Shown piece after piece: positions 37,532 to 48,438 of a stretch of DNA of 52,974 nt. The DNA is taken from the NCBI GenBank assembly GCA_001899775.1, contig MKWN01000053.1, positions 1-52,974 on the forward strand, written 5' to 3'. The notes beneath the pieces are model-generated. The model had not been told where the DNA came from. It did no database searches and was given only the letters and a program-made list of their open reading frames with translations. Every line of letters begins with the position of its first letter. Positions within the stretch are counted from its first letter, which is position 1. The DNA comes from Thiobacillus sp. 65-29 (GTDB lineage: Bacteria; Pseudomonadota; Gammaproteobacteria; Burkholderiales; Thiobacillaceae). The translations under genes and the position numbers were made by a program.

Positions 37532-38788
37532 ATGTCGCCCGCCACCGACGCCACCCTGCTGTCCACCCTGCCCGCTCGTGCCATGCTGGGGCGGCTGCTG
37601 GCCGTGCGCGTGGCGCTGCTCGCCGGCTGGATCGCGGGCACCGCATGGCTGCACTGGGGCATGAAAGTGGCCATGCCGCTCGCGCCGATCGGTGCGGTCC
37701 TCGGACTGATGGGCGGGTTCGCCCTCGCCACCGCGTGGCGCCTGCGCCAGGACCTGCCGGCGACGCAGATGGAGTTCATCGCGCATCTCTTCGCCGACCT
37801 CACCGCATTCGCCGTGCTCGGCTATTTCAGCGGCGGCGCGACCAATCCTTTCGTCTCGCTGATGCTGGTGCCGGTGGTCATCGCCGCGATCAGCCTGCGT
37901 CCGCGCTGGGTGTGGCTGCTCGCAGGCGTGGCGGCGACCTACTACGCGATACTGCTGTTCGTGTACCAGCCCCTCACGGTGGTCGATCCGGTCACCGCCA
38001 CCGGCATGCACCTGGGCGGCATGTGGTTCAATTTTCTGGTCAGCGCGGGGCTGATCGCCTTGTTCGTCACGCGCATGCAGGCCGCACTGCGCACGCGCGA
38101 CCGCGCACTCGCCGACCTGCGCGAACGACAGCTGCGCGACGAACGCATCGTCGCGCTCGGCACGCAGGCGGCGCTGGCGGCACACGAGCTCGCCACACCG
38201 CTCGCCACCATCCAGACCACCGCGCACGAACTGGCCACGGAATTCGCCAACGACCCGGACATCGGCGAGGACTGCCGCCTGCTCGAACGCCAGGCGCAGG
38301 CCTGCAAGGGCATCCTTACCCGTCTGGCGGCGCGTGCGCAGGATACGCCGGAGACCTCGCAGCCGCTCGATGCGTGGCTGGCAGCCGTGGCCGAACGCTG
38401 GCAGGTGCTGCGCCCCGACGCGCGGCTGACGCTGGGGCCCACGCTGGACACGCGGGCCTTTGCCGCGCCCGACGGCCTGGAGCAGGCACTGCTCAATGTA
38501 CTGAACAACGCCGCCGATGTTTCGCCCGACGGCGTCGCGCTACGTGCGAACGCCGAGGGTGACCGCCTCGTCATCGAGGTCGCCGATCGCGGCCCCGGCT
38601 TCACCCCCGAACAGAAGGCGCGCGCCGGGCGCGTCCTGTTCAGCGGCAAGCCGGGGCAGGGCTGGGGCGTCGGCCTCGCTCTCACCCACGCCACGCTGGA
38701 ACGTCTCGGCGGCACGCTCTCGCTCACCGAACGCCCGGGGGGCGGCACCTGCGTGCATCTTTCCCTTCCCTGGAATCCGACGCCATGA
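37532..38788 (+). CDS. regB: Redox sensor histidine kinase RegB/PrrB
   Basis: The ATG at 37532 gives 418 residues; the frame opens earlier without support. Six N-terminal membrane helices (residues 25-185) carry the quinone-site heptapeptide GGATNPF. The H-box is ALAAHELATPLATIQTTAHE. The conserved redox cysteine appears in RQAQACKGILTRL, and the ATPase part has NNAADVSPDGVALRANAEGD and FTPEQKARAGRVLF. RegB responds to respiratory redox state and phosphorylates RegA, which is encoded next with a 4-bp overlap. Together they control respiratory, carbon-fixation or denitrification genes in related bacteria. Confidence 0.92.
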   Translation: MSPATDATLLSTLPARAMLGRLLAVRVALLAGWIAGTAWLHWGMKVAMPLAPIGAVLGLMGGFALATAWRLRQDLPATQMEFIAHLFADLTAFAVLGYFSGGATNPFVSLMLVPVVIAAISLRPRWVWLLAGVAATYYAILLFVYQPLTVVDPVTATGMHLGGMWFNFLVSAGLIALFVTRMQAALRTRDRALADLRERQLRDERIVALGTQAALAAHELATPLATIQTTAHELATEFANDPDIGEDCRLLERQAQACKGILTRLAARAQDTPETSQPLDAWLAAVAERWQVLRPDARLTLGPTLDTRAFAAPDGLEQALLNVLNNAADVSPDGVALRANAEGDRLVIEVADRGPGFTPEQKARAGRVLFSGKPGQGWGVGLALTHATLERLGGTLSLTERPGGGTCVHLSLPWNPTP

Positions 38789-39327
38789 ATCCTGTCGCGA
38801 AAAAACTCCTGATCGTCGAGGACGACGCCGACTTTGCCGCCGCCGTCGCGCGCGCCATGCACAAACGTGGCTTCGAAGTCACCGTCGCGCATGACGCTAC
38901 CGAAGCGGGTGCCATCGCCGGAACCTTCGCCCCCAGCCACGCCCTGGTCGACCTCAAGCTGCCCGGCGAATCCGGCCTCAAGGTGGTGGAAATGCTCGCC
39001 GCCCGTGAGCCTGTCCCGGCCATCGTCGTACTGACCGGCTACGCCAGCATCGCCACCGCGGTGGCGGCGGTGCGCCTGGGCGCGCGGCATTACCTGGCGA
39101 AGCCCGCCGACGCCGACGAGATCCTCGCCGCGCTGCTGCGCGACGCCCCCGACGCGGCACTGGAGGTGAGCCCCGAACCGCTGTCCGTGGCGCGCCTGGA
39201 ATGGGAACACATCCAGAAAGTGCTGAACGAGCATGACGGCAACATTTCCGCCACCGCGCGCGCGCTGAAAATGCACCGCCGTACCCTGCAAAGAAAACTC
39301 GACAAGCGTCCGCCACGCACCGGCTGA
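38785..39327 (+). CDS. regA: Response regulator RegA/PrrA/ActR
   Basis: The 180-residue regulator has the receiver acidic pair EDD, phospho-Asp in HALVDLKLPGESG, and the conserved Thr and Lys (VLTGYAS, YLAKPAD). A Fis-like HTH follows with the nearly invariant RegA sequence HDGNISATARALKMHRRTLQ and the ending RKLDKRPPR. It overlaps the regB stop (ATGA). It is convergent with uppP, only 12 bp apart. Confidence 0.96.
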   Translation: MNPVAKKLLIVEDDADFAAAVARAMHKRGFEVTVAHDATEAGAIAGTFAPSHALVDLKLPGESGLKVVEMLAAREPVPAIVVLTGYASIATAVAAVRLGARHYLAKPADADEILAALLRDAPDAALEVSPEPLSVARLEWEHIQKVLNEHDGNISATARALKMHRRTLQRKLDKRPPRTG

Positions 39328-39339
39328 ACCGGCGGCGTC

Positions 39340-40170
39340 TCAGTGCGAGAGGCCCCAGTCGACCACGCCGAAATACGCCGTCGCCAGGACCACGCCGCCG
39401 AACAGAATGCGATACCACGCGAACAGCGTGTAGTCGTGACGGCTGACGAACTTGATCAGGGTACGCACTGCGAGCAGCGCGCTGGCGAACGAGGCGACAC
39501 CGCCGAGGGCAAACAGCGGAATGTCGCCGGCGTCGAACAGGTGCCAGTTCTTGTAGAGGTCGTACGCGGTCGCGGCGCACATGGTCGGGATGGCGAGGAA
39601 GAACGAGAACTCTGCCGCCGTTTTTCTCGACAGCCCGAGGAACAGGCCGCCGATGATGGTCGCGCCGGAACGCGAGGTGCCGGGCACCATCGCCAGTGCC
39701 TGCGCGAAGCCCACCGCCAGCGCACGGCGCCAGTCGAGGTCGTCGAGGGTCGGCGTGCTGACGACATGGCGGCGCCGTTCCGCCCACAGGATCAGCACGC
39801 CGCCGATCACCAGCGCGGACGCCACCACGATGGGGTTGAACAGATAGCCCTTGATCTGTTTGTAGAACAGGAAGCCCAGCACCGCCGCCGGCAGGAAGCC
39901 CGCCATGAGATTCACCGCCAGGCGCTGTGACAGCGGGTCGCGGGTGAGCGTCGTCGCCACGTGCGCGAGACGCACACGGTATTCCCATACCACCGCCAGG
40001 ATCGCCGCGAGCTGGATCGCGATCATGAATACCTTGGCTTTCTCGCCGTTGAAGCCGAGCAACTGCCCCGCGACGATCAGGTGACCGGTGCTGGAGATGG
40101 GCAGGAATTCGGTGAAGCCCTCGACGAAGCCGAGGATGAGCGCGTGCAGGATCAGGGTCGGGTCGGCCAT
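39340..40170 (-). CDS. uppP: Undecaprenyl-diphosphatase
   Basis: The start at 40170 ([20 protein letters not shown]) gives 276 residues. This inner-membrane enzyme removes a phosphate from undecaprenyl diphosphate to recycle the carrier lipid for peptidoglycan and O-antigen. The active-site motifs are [20 protein letters not shown] and [10 protein letters not shown], among eight hydrophobic helices. The ATG follows the thiC terminator by 16 bp, so it needs its own promoter or read-through. Confidence 0.95.
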   Translation of the reverse strand: MADPTLILHALILGFVEGFTEFLPISSTGHLIVAGQLLGFNGEKAKVFMIAIQLAAILAVVWEYRVRLAHVATTLTRDPLSQRLAVNLMAGFLPAAVLGFLFYKQIKGYLFNPIVVASALVIGGVLILWAERRRHVVSTPTLDDLDWRRALAVGFAQALAMVPGTSRSGATIIGGLFLGLSRKTAAEFSFFLAIPTMCAATAYDLYKNWHLFDAGDIPLFALGGVASFASALLAVRTLIKFVSRHDYTLFAWYRILFGGVVLATAYFGVVDWGLSH

Positions 40171-40185
40171 GGGATCGTCGGCTAC

Positions 40186-40212
40186 AAAAAAGGCGCGCCA
40201 ACCGGGCGCGCC
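40186..40212 (-). terminator. Terminator of thiC
   Basis: A perfect 8-bp GGCGCGCC stem (40192-40199 with 40205-40212), read leftwards, is followed by T6. Confidence 0.9.
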
Positions 40213-40235
40213 CCCCCAATTATACGCGGCGCCCC

Positions 40236-42322
<2,087 letters not shown>

Positions 42323-42400
42323 AGCAAATCAAAGTAGCTGAAATGTGGAATAATTGCAAGGCAAGACCCCGACTAACTTATTGATATTCAAGGGCACGAC

Positions 42401-43057
42401 ATGAACATCGAGCACGCGCGCTTCAACATGGTCGAACAGCAGATCCGCCCCTGGGACGTTCTCGACCAGAGCGTGCTCGATCTGCTGTTCAAGGTGCGCC
42501 GCGAGGATTTCGTGCCGGCCGCTTACCGCGCGCTGGCCTTCGTCGACATGGAAATCCCGCTCGGCCACGGCCAGCGCATGTGGACGCCCAAGCTTGAAGC
42601 GCGCGTGTTGCAGGAACTCGCCATCCGCCCGACCGATCGCGTGCTGGAGATCGGCACGGGCAGCGGCTATTTCGCCGCCCTGCTGGCGGCGCAGGCCGCC
42701 GAGGTGGCGAGCGTCGAGATCGTCCCCGAACTCGCGGAGGCCGCGCGGCAAAAGCTGCGCGCACACGGCATCCACAACGTCGAGACGCACATCGGTGACG
42801 CCGCGCGCGACTGGTTCGATCCTTCCGGCTTCGATGTCATCGTGCTCACCGGCTCGACGCCGCTCCTGTCGGAAGCCTGGCGCGAGCGCCTGCGCGAAGG
42901 CGGGCGCCTGTTCGCCATCGTCGGCGAGGCACCGGTGATGCAGGCGCAGCTCGTCACCCGCGCCGCAGCGGGCGCCGCCGCACGCAGCGTCACCCTGTTC
43001 GAAACCTGCGTTGACCCGCTGGTCAACGCGCCGCAGCCCGCCGCGTTCGTATTCTGA
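42401..43057 (+). CDS. Protein-L-isoaspartate O-methyltransferase family protein
   Basis: The 218-residue Pcm-like methyltransferase has motif I VLEIGTGSGYFAALLA (residues 80-95), SVEIVPELAEAARQKL after it, and the N-terminal MVEQQIRPWDV typical of the betaproteobacterial Pcm homologue found next to rhodanese and tolC genes. In true Pcm a Thr/Ser-rich segment binds isoaspartate; here FVPAAYRALAF differs, so repair activity is uncertain. A rhodanese follows 10 bp later. Confidence 0.9.
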   Translation: MNIEHARFNMVEQQIRPWDVLDQSVLDLLFKVRREDFVPAAYRALAFVDMEIPLGHGQRMWTPKLEARVLQELAIRPTDRVLEIGTGSGYFAALLAAQAAEVASVEIVPELAEAARQKLRAHGIHNVETHIGDAARDWFDPSGFDVIVLTGSTPLLSEAWRERLREGGRLFAIVGEAPVMQAQLVTRAAAGAAARSVTLFETCVDPLVNAPQPAAFVF

Positions 43058-43067
43058 GGCGCCGTCC

Positions 43068-43385
43068 ATGCGCAGCATGCGTCCTGCCGAACTCGCAGCC
43101 CGCCTCCAGACGGGTCACACGGCGGTGCTGCTCGACGTGCGCGAACCGTGGGAATGGGGCGTATGCCGCGTGCCCGGCGCCGTTCTCATCCCGATGGGCG
43201 AGTTGCCGGCGCGCGCGCAGGAACTGAACAAGCAGGCGGAAACCGTGGTCATCTGTCATCACGGCGTGCGCAGTTTTCACGCCGCACGCTATCTTGAGAC
43301 CCTTGGCTTCGACGATGTCGTCAACCTGTCAGGCGGCGTCGCCGCGTGGGCGGACGAGGTCGACCCCGCGATGCCGCGTTACTGA
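43068..43385 (+). CDS. Single-domain rhodanese (sulfurtransferase)
   Basis: The 105-residue protein starts at ATG 43068. The active-site loop is CHHGVRS, with Cys62 as persulfide carrier. The flanking LLDVREPWEWG and NLSGGVAAWADEVDP are typical of GlpE/PspE-like rhodaneses. It has no signal peptide. Position between the Pcm-like and TolC-like genes is a conserved arrangement in betaproteobacteria (from memory). Confidence 0.93.
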   Translation: MRSMRPAELAARLQTGHTAVLLDVREPWEWGVCRVPGAVLIPMGELPARAQELNKQAETVVICHHGVRSFHAARYLETLGFDDVVNLSGGVAAWADEVDPAMPRY

Positions 43386-43409
43386 ATTTATCCTAGGATC
43401 GGTCTGACC

Positions 43410-44711
43410 ATGCTGCCGAAACCCCTGTTTCTCGCCCTGACGCTTGCCCTGGCCCCTGCTGCGCACGCGGCCAACCTGTCCGACACCTTCCGCGACGCGC
43501 AGGCCTACGACGCACAGTACGCCGGCGCGCGCGCGGCGTGGCAGGCCGGCCAGGAAAAAGCAGCGCAAGGCCGCGCCGGCCTGCTGCCACAGGTGAACCT
43601 GTCCGGCAATGTGCGCTACAACGAGGTCGATACCGACTTCGGCAATTCAGATTTTTCGTCGAACACTCTCGCCATCCAGGCCGCGCAGCCGCTCTTCCGC
43701 CGGCAAAATACGGTCCAGTACGAACAGGCGAAAAACCAGGTGAAGATCGCCGAGCTACAGTTCAGGGCCGCCGAGCAGGACCTTGTCCTGCGCGTCGCGC
43801 AGGCCTACTTCGACGTGCTGCAATCCCAGGACAACCTTGCTTTCATCGCCGCGCAGAAGGCGGCGATCAGCGAACAGCTCGCCGCCGCCAAGCGCAATTT
43901 CGAGGTCGGCACCGCCACCATCACCGACACCCACGAAGCGCAGGCGCGCTTCGACCTCACGGTGGCGCAGGAGATCGCCGAGCAGAACAGCTTCAACATC
44001 CGTCTGCGCGCGCTGGAAAAGCTCATCGGCAAGCCCGCCGGCGGCCTCGACGTACTCGCCGAAAACAGGATTCTGAAGACCGAGGCCGGCGCCATCGACG
44101 ACTGGGCACAGCGCGCCGCGACGGGCAACCTCGCCGCCGAAATCCAGCGTCTGGCGAAAGCCATCGCCGACCAGGACGTCGAACGCAACCGCGCCGGCCA
44201 CTATCCCACGCTCGACGCGGTCGCGGGCTACTCGGTCAACAACAATCTGAGCGCAGGCACCCTGCGTTATGACGCCAACGTCGCACAGATCGGCCTCGAA
44301 CTGAACCTGCCGATCTACCAGGGGGGGCTCACCAGCTCACGCGTGCGCGAAGCCATCGCCAACCAGGAAAAGGCGCGCCAGGATCTGGAAAACGCCAGCC
44401 GCGAGGCCAGCCTGCAGGCACGCCAGGCGTGGTTGAACGTCAACAGCGGCGCCGCCCGCGTGCGGGCGCTGGAGCAGGCACTCATTTCCTCGCAGGCGCA
44501 GCTCGACTCCACCAAGCTCGGCCTGCAGGTCGGCGTGCGCACCAGCCTCGACGTGCTCGACGCCGAGCAGCAGGTACTCTCCGCCCGCCGCGACCTGGCC
44601 GGCGCCCGCTACGCCTATCTGCTGGCGGGCCTTTCCTTGAAAGCCGCCGGCGGCACACTGAGCCCCGCCGACCTCGCCGAAATCGACCAGCACCTGAAGC
44701 CCGCACCGTAG
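43410..44711 (+). CDS. tolC: TolC-family outer-membrane efflux channel
   Basis: The 433-residue precursor has a signal peptide (MLPKPLFLALTLALAPAAHA). Two TolC halves with long helices follow: VAQAYFDVLQSQDNLAFIAA, then FEVGTATITDTHEAQARFDL, then QARQAWLNVNSGAARVRALE and LGLQVGVRTSLDVLDAEQQV. It forms the trimeric exit duct for type I secretion or RND efflux; no partner pump genes are in the window. Its TAG stop lies inside the first unit of the 132-bp repeat array. Confidence 0.93.
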   Translation: MLPKPLFLALTLALAPAAHAANLSDTFRDAQAYDAQYAGARAAWQAGQEKAAQGRAGLLPQVNLSGNVRYNEVDTDFGNSDFSSNTLAIQAAQPLFRRQNTVQYEQAKNQVKIAELQFRAAEQDLVLRVAQAYFDVLQSQDNLAFIAAQKAAISEQLAAAKRNFEVGTATITDTHEAQARFDLTVAQEIAEQNSFNIRLRALEKLIGKPAGGLDVLAENRILKTEAGAIDDWAQRAATGNLAAEIQRLAKAIADQDVERNRAGHYPTLDAVAGYSVNNNLSAGTLRYDANVAQIGLELNLPIYQGGLTSSRVREAIANQEKARQDLENASREASLQARQAWLNVNSGAARVRALEQALISSQAQLDSTKLGLQVGVRTSLDVLDAEQQVLSARRDLAGARYAYLLAGLSLKAAGGTLSPADLAEIDQHLKPAP

Positions 44712-45090
44712 GAGGGCCGCCCCCGGCCCGGTGCCGTGGTGGTTCCATCGCCCCAATCGCAGCGAGGGCGCCGCGCCTACATGAGGGTGCGCTGCGCGCG
44801 ATCGCCGTTGCGGGCGGCGGCCGCGGTCATCGCGCCATTGTAGGAGGGCCGCCCCCGGCCCGATGCCGTGGTGGTTCCATCGCCCCAATCGCGGCGAGGG
44901 CGCCGCTCCTACAGGAGGTGCGCTGCGCGCGATCGCCGTTGCGGGCGGCGGTCGTGGGTCATTGCGCTGTTGTAGGAGGGCCGCCCCCGGCCCGATGCCG
45001 TGATGTTTCCACCGCCCAAATTGCGGCGAGGGCGCCGCGCCTGCACGGGACGCCGTCGTAGGAAGCCCCCCGGCCCGAAGGCGCAGACCG
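44708..45090. repeat. Tandem 132-bp repeats, same family as the 23.3-kb array
   Basis: Units begin with GTAGGAGGGCCGCCCCCGGC at 44708, 44840 and 44972, an exact 132-bp period with 2.9 copies. They share CCATCGCCCCAATCGC, GCGAGGGCGCCGC and GTGCGCTGCGCGCGATCGCC. The interval between tolC and waaA contains nothing else. The first unit supplies the tolC stop codon. Confidence 0.92.
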
Positions 45091-45093
45091 CAG

Positions 45094-46374
45094 CTACCCC
45101 TTCGCGAGCAGGGGTGCGATCAGCCCGGCCATTTGCGCCGCCGCACCGCGATGCGCTGCGGCGAACGTCCGCCCGGCCTCGCCCATGCGCGCACGCGCCG
45201 GCGCATCGTCGAGCAGCTTCAGCGCGCTGTCGATCAGCGCATCGGCATCGTCGACCCGCAACACCGCGCCCGCCTCGATCGCCCGCCGCGTCGCCTCATC
45301 GAAATTGAAGGTATGCGGCCCCACCAGCACGGGACGCCCCACGCTGGCCGGCTCGATCAGATTCTGCCCGCCCAGGGGCAGCAGGCTGCCACCGACAAAG
45401 GCGACGTCGCACGCCGCGTAATACGCGAACATCTCGCCCAGGCTGTCGCCGAGCAGCACCCGCGTCTGCAGGTTCAGCGGCGCGCCGCCAAGGGTGCTGC
45501 GGCGCGCGCTGCGCAGGCCTGTCGCCGCGATCAGGTCGGCCACCGCATCGAAGCGCTGCGGATGGCGCGGCACCAGCACCAGCAGCACGTTGGCCGGCGC
45601 GCGCGCGGCGAAGGCGCGCAGGATCGGCGCTTCCTCGCCCTCGCGCGTGCTTGCCGCGAGCAATACCGGACGGCGACCCCACTGTGCGCGCCACGCCGCA
45701 CCGCGTTCGAGCAGCGGCGCCGGGGGTGCGATATCGAACTTCAGGTTGCCGGTGACGTGCACGGACGATGCGCCGAGGCTGAGCAGCCGCGCCGCATCCG
45801 CCTCGCTCTGCGCGGCGACCGCCGCGATCCGCCGCAGGCAGGCGTGCGTCAGCGCCGGCAGGCGTGCGTAACCGCGGGCCGAGCGCTGCGACAGGCGCGC
45901 ATTCGCCAGCACCAGCGGAACGTTCGCCTGCGCCGCCGCGTGGATCAGATTGGGCCACAGCTCGGTCTCCATCAGGATGCCGGCGCGCGGCTGCGCGCGG
46001 TGCAGGAAGCGCCGCATCGCGCTGGCGGTGTCGTAGGGCAGATAGACCACCTGCGCGAAAGCCCCAAACAGCGCCTCCGCCGTGGCACGCCCGGTCGGCG
46101 TCATGCAGGTGAAGAGCAGCGGCAGCTCCGGATGCGCGGCACGCAACGCGGCCACGAGCGGCTGCGCGGCGCGCATTTCCCCCACCGACACGGCGTGGAT
46201 CCACAGCGCACCGGTCACCGGCGCCGGCCCGCGGGCCACGCGCTCGCGCCAGTGGCGCAGATAGCCGCGCTCGCGCCGCCCGCGCCACAGCAGACGCAAG
46301 GGGATCAGCGGCGCAGCCAGCAGGAGGGCGAAGCGATAGAGCGTCCAGTCGATGGCAAGGCGTAGGCCGGGCAT
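45094..46374 (-). CDS. waaA: 3-deoxy-D-manno-octulosonic acid (Kdo) transferase
   Basis: The 426-residue GT30 enzyme adds Kdo to lipid IVA in lipopolysaccharide synthesis. A single N-terminal membrane anchor (YRFALLLAAPLIPLRLLW) precedes the GT-B fold. Landmarks are LWIHAVSVGEMRAAQPLVAA, the catalytic-base region AGILMETELWPNLIHAA, and VGGSLLPLGGQNLIEPASVG near the C-terminus. It is divergent from the epimerase gene with a 56-bp gap. Confidence 0.94.
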   Translation of the reverse strand: MPGLRLAIDWTLYRFALLLAAPLIPLRLLWRGRRERGYLRHWRERVARGPAPVTGALWIHAVSVGEMRAAQPLVAALRAAHPELPLLFTCMTPTGRATAEALFGAFAQVVYLPYDTASAMRRFLHRAQPRAGILMETELWPNLIHAAAQANVPLVLANARLSQRSARGYARLPALTHACLRRIAAVAAQSEADAARLLSLGASSVHVTGNLKFDIAPPAPLLERGAAWRAQWGRRPVLLAASTREGEEAPILRAFAARAPANVLLVLVPRHPQRFDAVADLIAATGLRSARRSTLGGAPLNLQTRVLLGDSLGEMFAYYAACDVAFVGGSLLPLGGQNLIEPASVGRPVLVGPHTFNFDEATRRAIEAGAVLRVDDADALIDSALKLLDDAPARARMGEAGRTFAAAHRGAAAQMAGLIAPLLAKG

Positions 46375-46430
46375 GCACGAATTGTAAGCGCGCCAATGCT
46401 AAACTCGACGCCACCCGTGGAGGTCCCATC

Positions 46431-47447
46431 ATGAAAATCCTGCTCACCGGCGCCGCCGGGTTCATCGGCATGCACGTCGCGCAAATCCTCTTGAAACGCG
46501 GCGACGAGGTCATCGGCATCGACAATCTCAACGACTATTACGACCCCGCACTGAAGCTCGCGCGGCTGGAGCAGTTGAAGCCCTTTCCCAACTTCCGCTT
46601 CGTCAGGGACGACATCGCCGACCGCATGGTGATGGAGGACCTGTTCGAGAAAGGCCACTTCGACGCCGTCATCAACCTCGCCGCGCAGGCCGGCGTGCGC
46701 TACTCGCTGAAGAATCCGCATGCCTACGTGCAGTCGAATCTGGTCGGCTTCGCCAACCTGCTCGAAGGCTGCCGCCATCACGGCATCAAGCATTTCGTCT
46801 ACGCCAGTTCGTCGTCCGTCTACGGCGCCAACACCAAGATCCCGTTTTCGGTGCACGACCCGGTCAACCACCCGGTCAGCCTGTACGCGGCGAGCAAGAA
46901 GGCCAACGAGCTGATGGCGCATACCTACTCGCACCTCTACGGCCTGCCGACCACGGGGCTGCGCTACTTCACCGTCTACGGCCCCTGGGGCCGGCCCGAC
47001 ATGTCGCCGTGGCTGTTCACCTCCGCCATCCTTGAAGGCCGCACCATCGACGTCTTCAACCACGGCGACATGATGCGCGACTTCACCTACATCGATGACA
47101 TCGCCGACGGCACCGTCAAAGTTCTCGACCGTATCCCGCAGGGCAACCCGGACTTCGACCACGCCAACCCCGACCCGGCCACCAGCCACGCCCCCTACCG
47201 CATCTACAACATTGGCAACCACACCCCGGTGCAGCTCATGGACTTCATCGGCACCATCGAGCGCGCGCTCGGGCAGGAGGCGAAAAAGAGCTTCCTGCCG
47301 ATGCAGGACGGCGACGTGAAGGCCACTTACGCCGACGTCGACGACCTCATCCGCGACACCGGCTTCAAGCCGGCGACGACGCTGGAATACGGGATCGGAA
47401 AGTGGGTGGAGTGGTATCGGGGATATACGTCCAGCGCAAGCCGCTGA
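46431..47447 (+). CDS. NAD-dependent epimerase, UDP-glucuronate 4-epimerase type
   Basis: This 338-residue SDR-extended protein has the nucleotide motif GAAGFIGMHV and the catalytic YAASKKANE (YxxxK). The segments LNDYYDPALKLARLEQL and GLRYFTVYGPWGRPDM are characteristic of UDP-GlcA 4-epimerases that provide UDP-GalA for surface polysaccharides. It lies beside waaA, consistent with envelope sugar synthesis. Substrate inferred from family only. Confidence 0.93.
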   Translation: MKILLTGAAGFIGMHVAQILLKRGDEVIGIDNLNDYYDPALKLARLEQLKPFPNFRFVRDDIADRMVMEDLFEKGHFDAVINLAAQAGVRYSLKNPHAYVQSNLVGFANLLEGCRHHGIKHFVYASSSSVYGANTKIPFSVHDPVNHPVSLYAASKKANELMAHTYSHLYGLPTTGLRYFTVYGPWGRPDMSPWLFTSAILEGRTIDVFNHGDMMRDFTYIDDIADGTVKVLDRIPQGNPDFDHANPDPATSHAPYRIYNIGNHTPVQLMDFIGTIERALGQEAKKSFLPMQDGDVKATYADVDDLIRDTGFKPATTLEYGIGKWVEWYRGYTSSASR

Positions 47448-47830
47448 CGCCGAGGAAAGTCCCGCCGGCACGCGCACAGGGGAAGCCCGTGCGGACCTGT
47501 CCCGGATTTCGCTGCGCTGCACCCGGCCTTGCGCATGTTTCCGGGCATCGACGGGTCTTGTCTTGGCGACTGTCGCCAAACGACGACAGCGCCCTGCTTT
47601 CCAAGTTTTTGTTTTGACACGACATCTTCCCGCGGGCCTTGATTCCTGTCGCCACGGCGTGACATTTGCCCCGCCTTTCTCGCGGTCCTCGCGCGGTTTG
47701 TTTCGTTATCTCGTTGTTTGACAGAGCGTTTCCAGTACTGGCACGGCGGTTGCGTTAAGGCGCTTTGCCCGGTTGCGGGCACAGCCTCATCGCAATGTTT
47801 CAACCCAGTTACCGAGAGAGAGACAGGTCC
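47448..47830 (+). other. Long leader of the bactofilin gene
   Basis: This 383-bp stretch contains no supported gene. It has a CGCAC/GTGCG hairpin near 47475-47500, a T-rich stretch with GTTTTGACACGAC (around 47611), and the sigma-54-type promoter listed separately. Space for an enhancer-binding protein site is available upstream, but no such site is recognised. Confidence 0.6.
47739..47754 (+). promoter_or_regulatory. Sigma-54-type promoter upstream of the bactofilin gene
   Basis: TGGCACGGCGGTTGCG matches TGGCACG-N4-TTGC exactly, with the GG (47740-47741) and GC (47752-47753) spaced by 10 bp. It lies 77 bp before the start codon, in the sense direction. No rpoN or activator gene is in the window. 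Confidence 0.7.
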
Positions 47831-48397
47831 ATGCTGAAGAACCTCATGCATTCCAGCCACGCAAGAACCGAAACAGGCCGTCCGGCCAGCCCGCCGTATG
47901 CGTCGGCGAAACCCGACGCGCGCACGGCGGCGGCGAAGCCGGAACCCGTCGACGAGGGCAGCAAGCTCATCGTCGGTCCGAACATCAAGCTCAAGGGCGC
48001 GGAAATCACCGACTGCGAGATTCTGGTGGTGGAAGGCCGGGTGGAGGCGTCCATGAACAGTCGCGACATCCGCATCGCCGAGGGCGGCGTGTTTTCCGGG
48101 AAAGCGGAGATCGACGTCGCGGAAATTCGCGGCACGTTCGAGGGCGAATTGACCGCGCGCAAGCGTCTGGTGATCTACGCCACGGGGCGGGTGAGTGGCG
48201 TGATCCACTACGGTGCGCTGATGGTGGAGGAGGGCGGCACGCTTTACGGCAACGTCGCCTATCACACTGCCGGTGCCAGCGTGGTGAAGCTGCCGGAGTC
48301 GGCAACAAGTACGTCGGCTGACGAGTCCGCCGACGAAGCCGAGGCCATGCAGGGCGGTGCCACGCTGGTGCGCAGCCTCGGCAAGCGTCACGGCTGA
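47831..48397 (+). CDS. Bactofilin-type polymer-forming protein
   Basis: The ATG at 47831 is favoured (purine-rich ribosome site AGAGAGACAGG), giving 188 residues; frames from 47765 lack one. A flexible N-terminus with Ala/Pro/Lys is followed by the beta-helical core: SKLIVGPNIKLKGAEITDCE, IRIAEGGVFSGKAEIDVAEI and VIYATGRVSGVIHYGALMVE. An unstructured tail follows. Bactofilins polymerise without nucleotides and shape cells or place surface structures. The sigma-54-type promoter upstream hints at motility- or surface-linked control. Confidence 0.9.
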   Translation: MLKNLMHSSHARTETGRPASPPYASAKPDARTAAAKPEPVDEGSKLIVGPNIKLKGAEITDCEILVVEGRVEASMNSRDIRIAEGGVFSGKAEIDVAEIRGTFEGELTARKRLVIYATGRVSGVIHYGALMVEEGGTLYGNVAYHTAGASVVKLPESATSTSADESADEAEAMQGGATLVRSLGKRHG

Positions 48398-48438
48398 GCC
48401 GCCGTCACCGCGCAACGACGGGGCATCGAGCGGCGATT

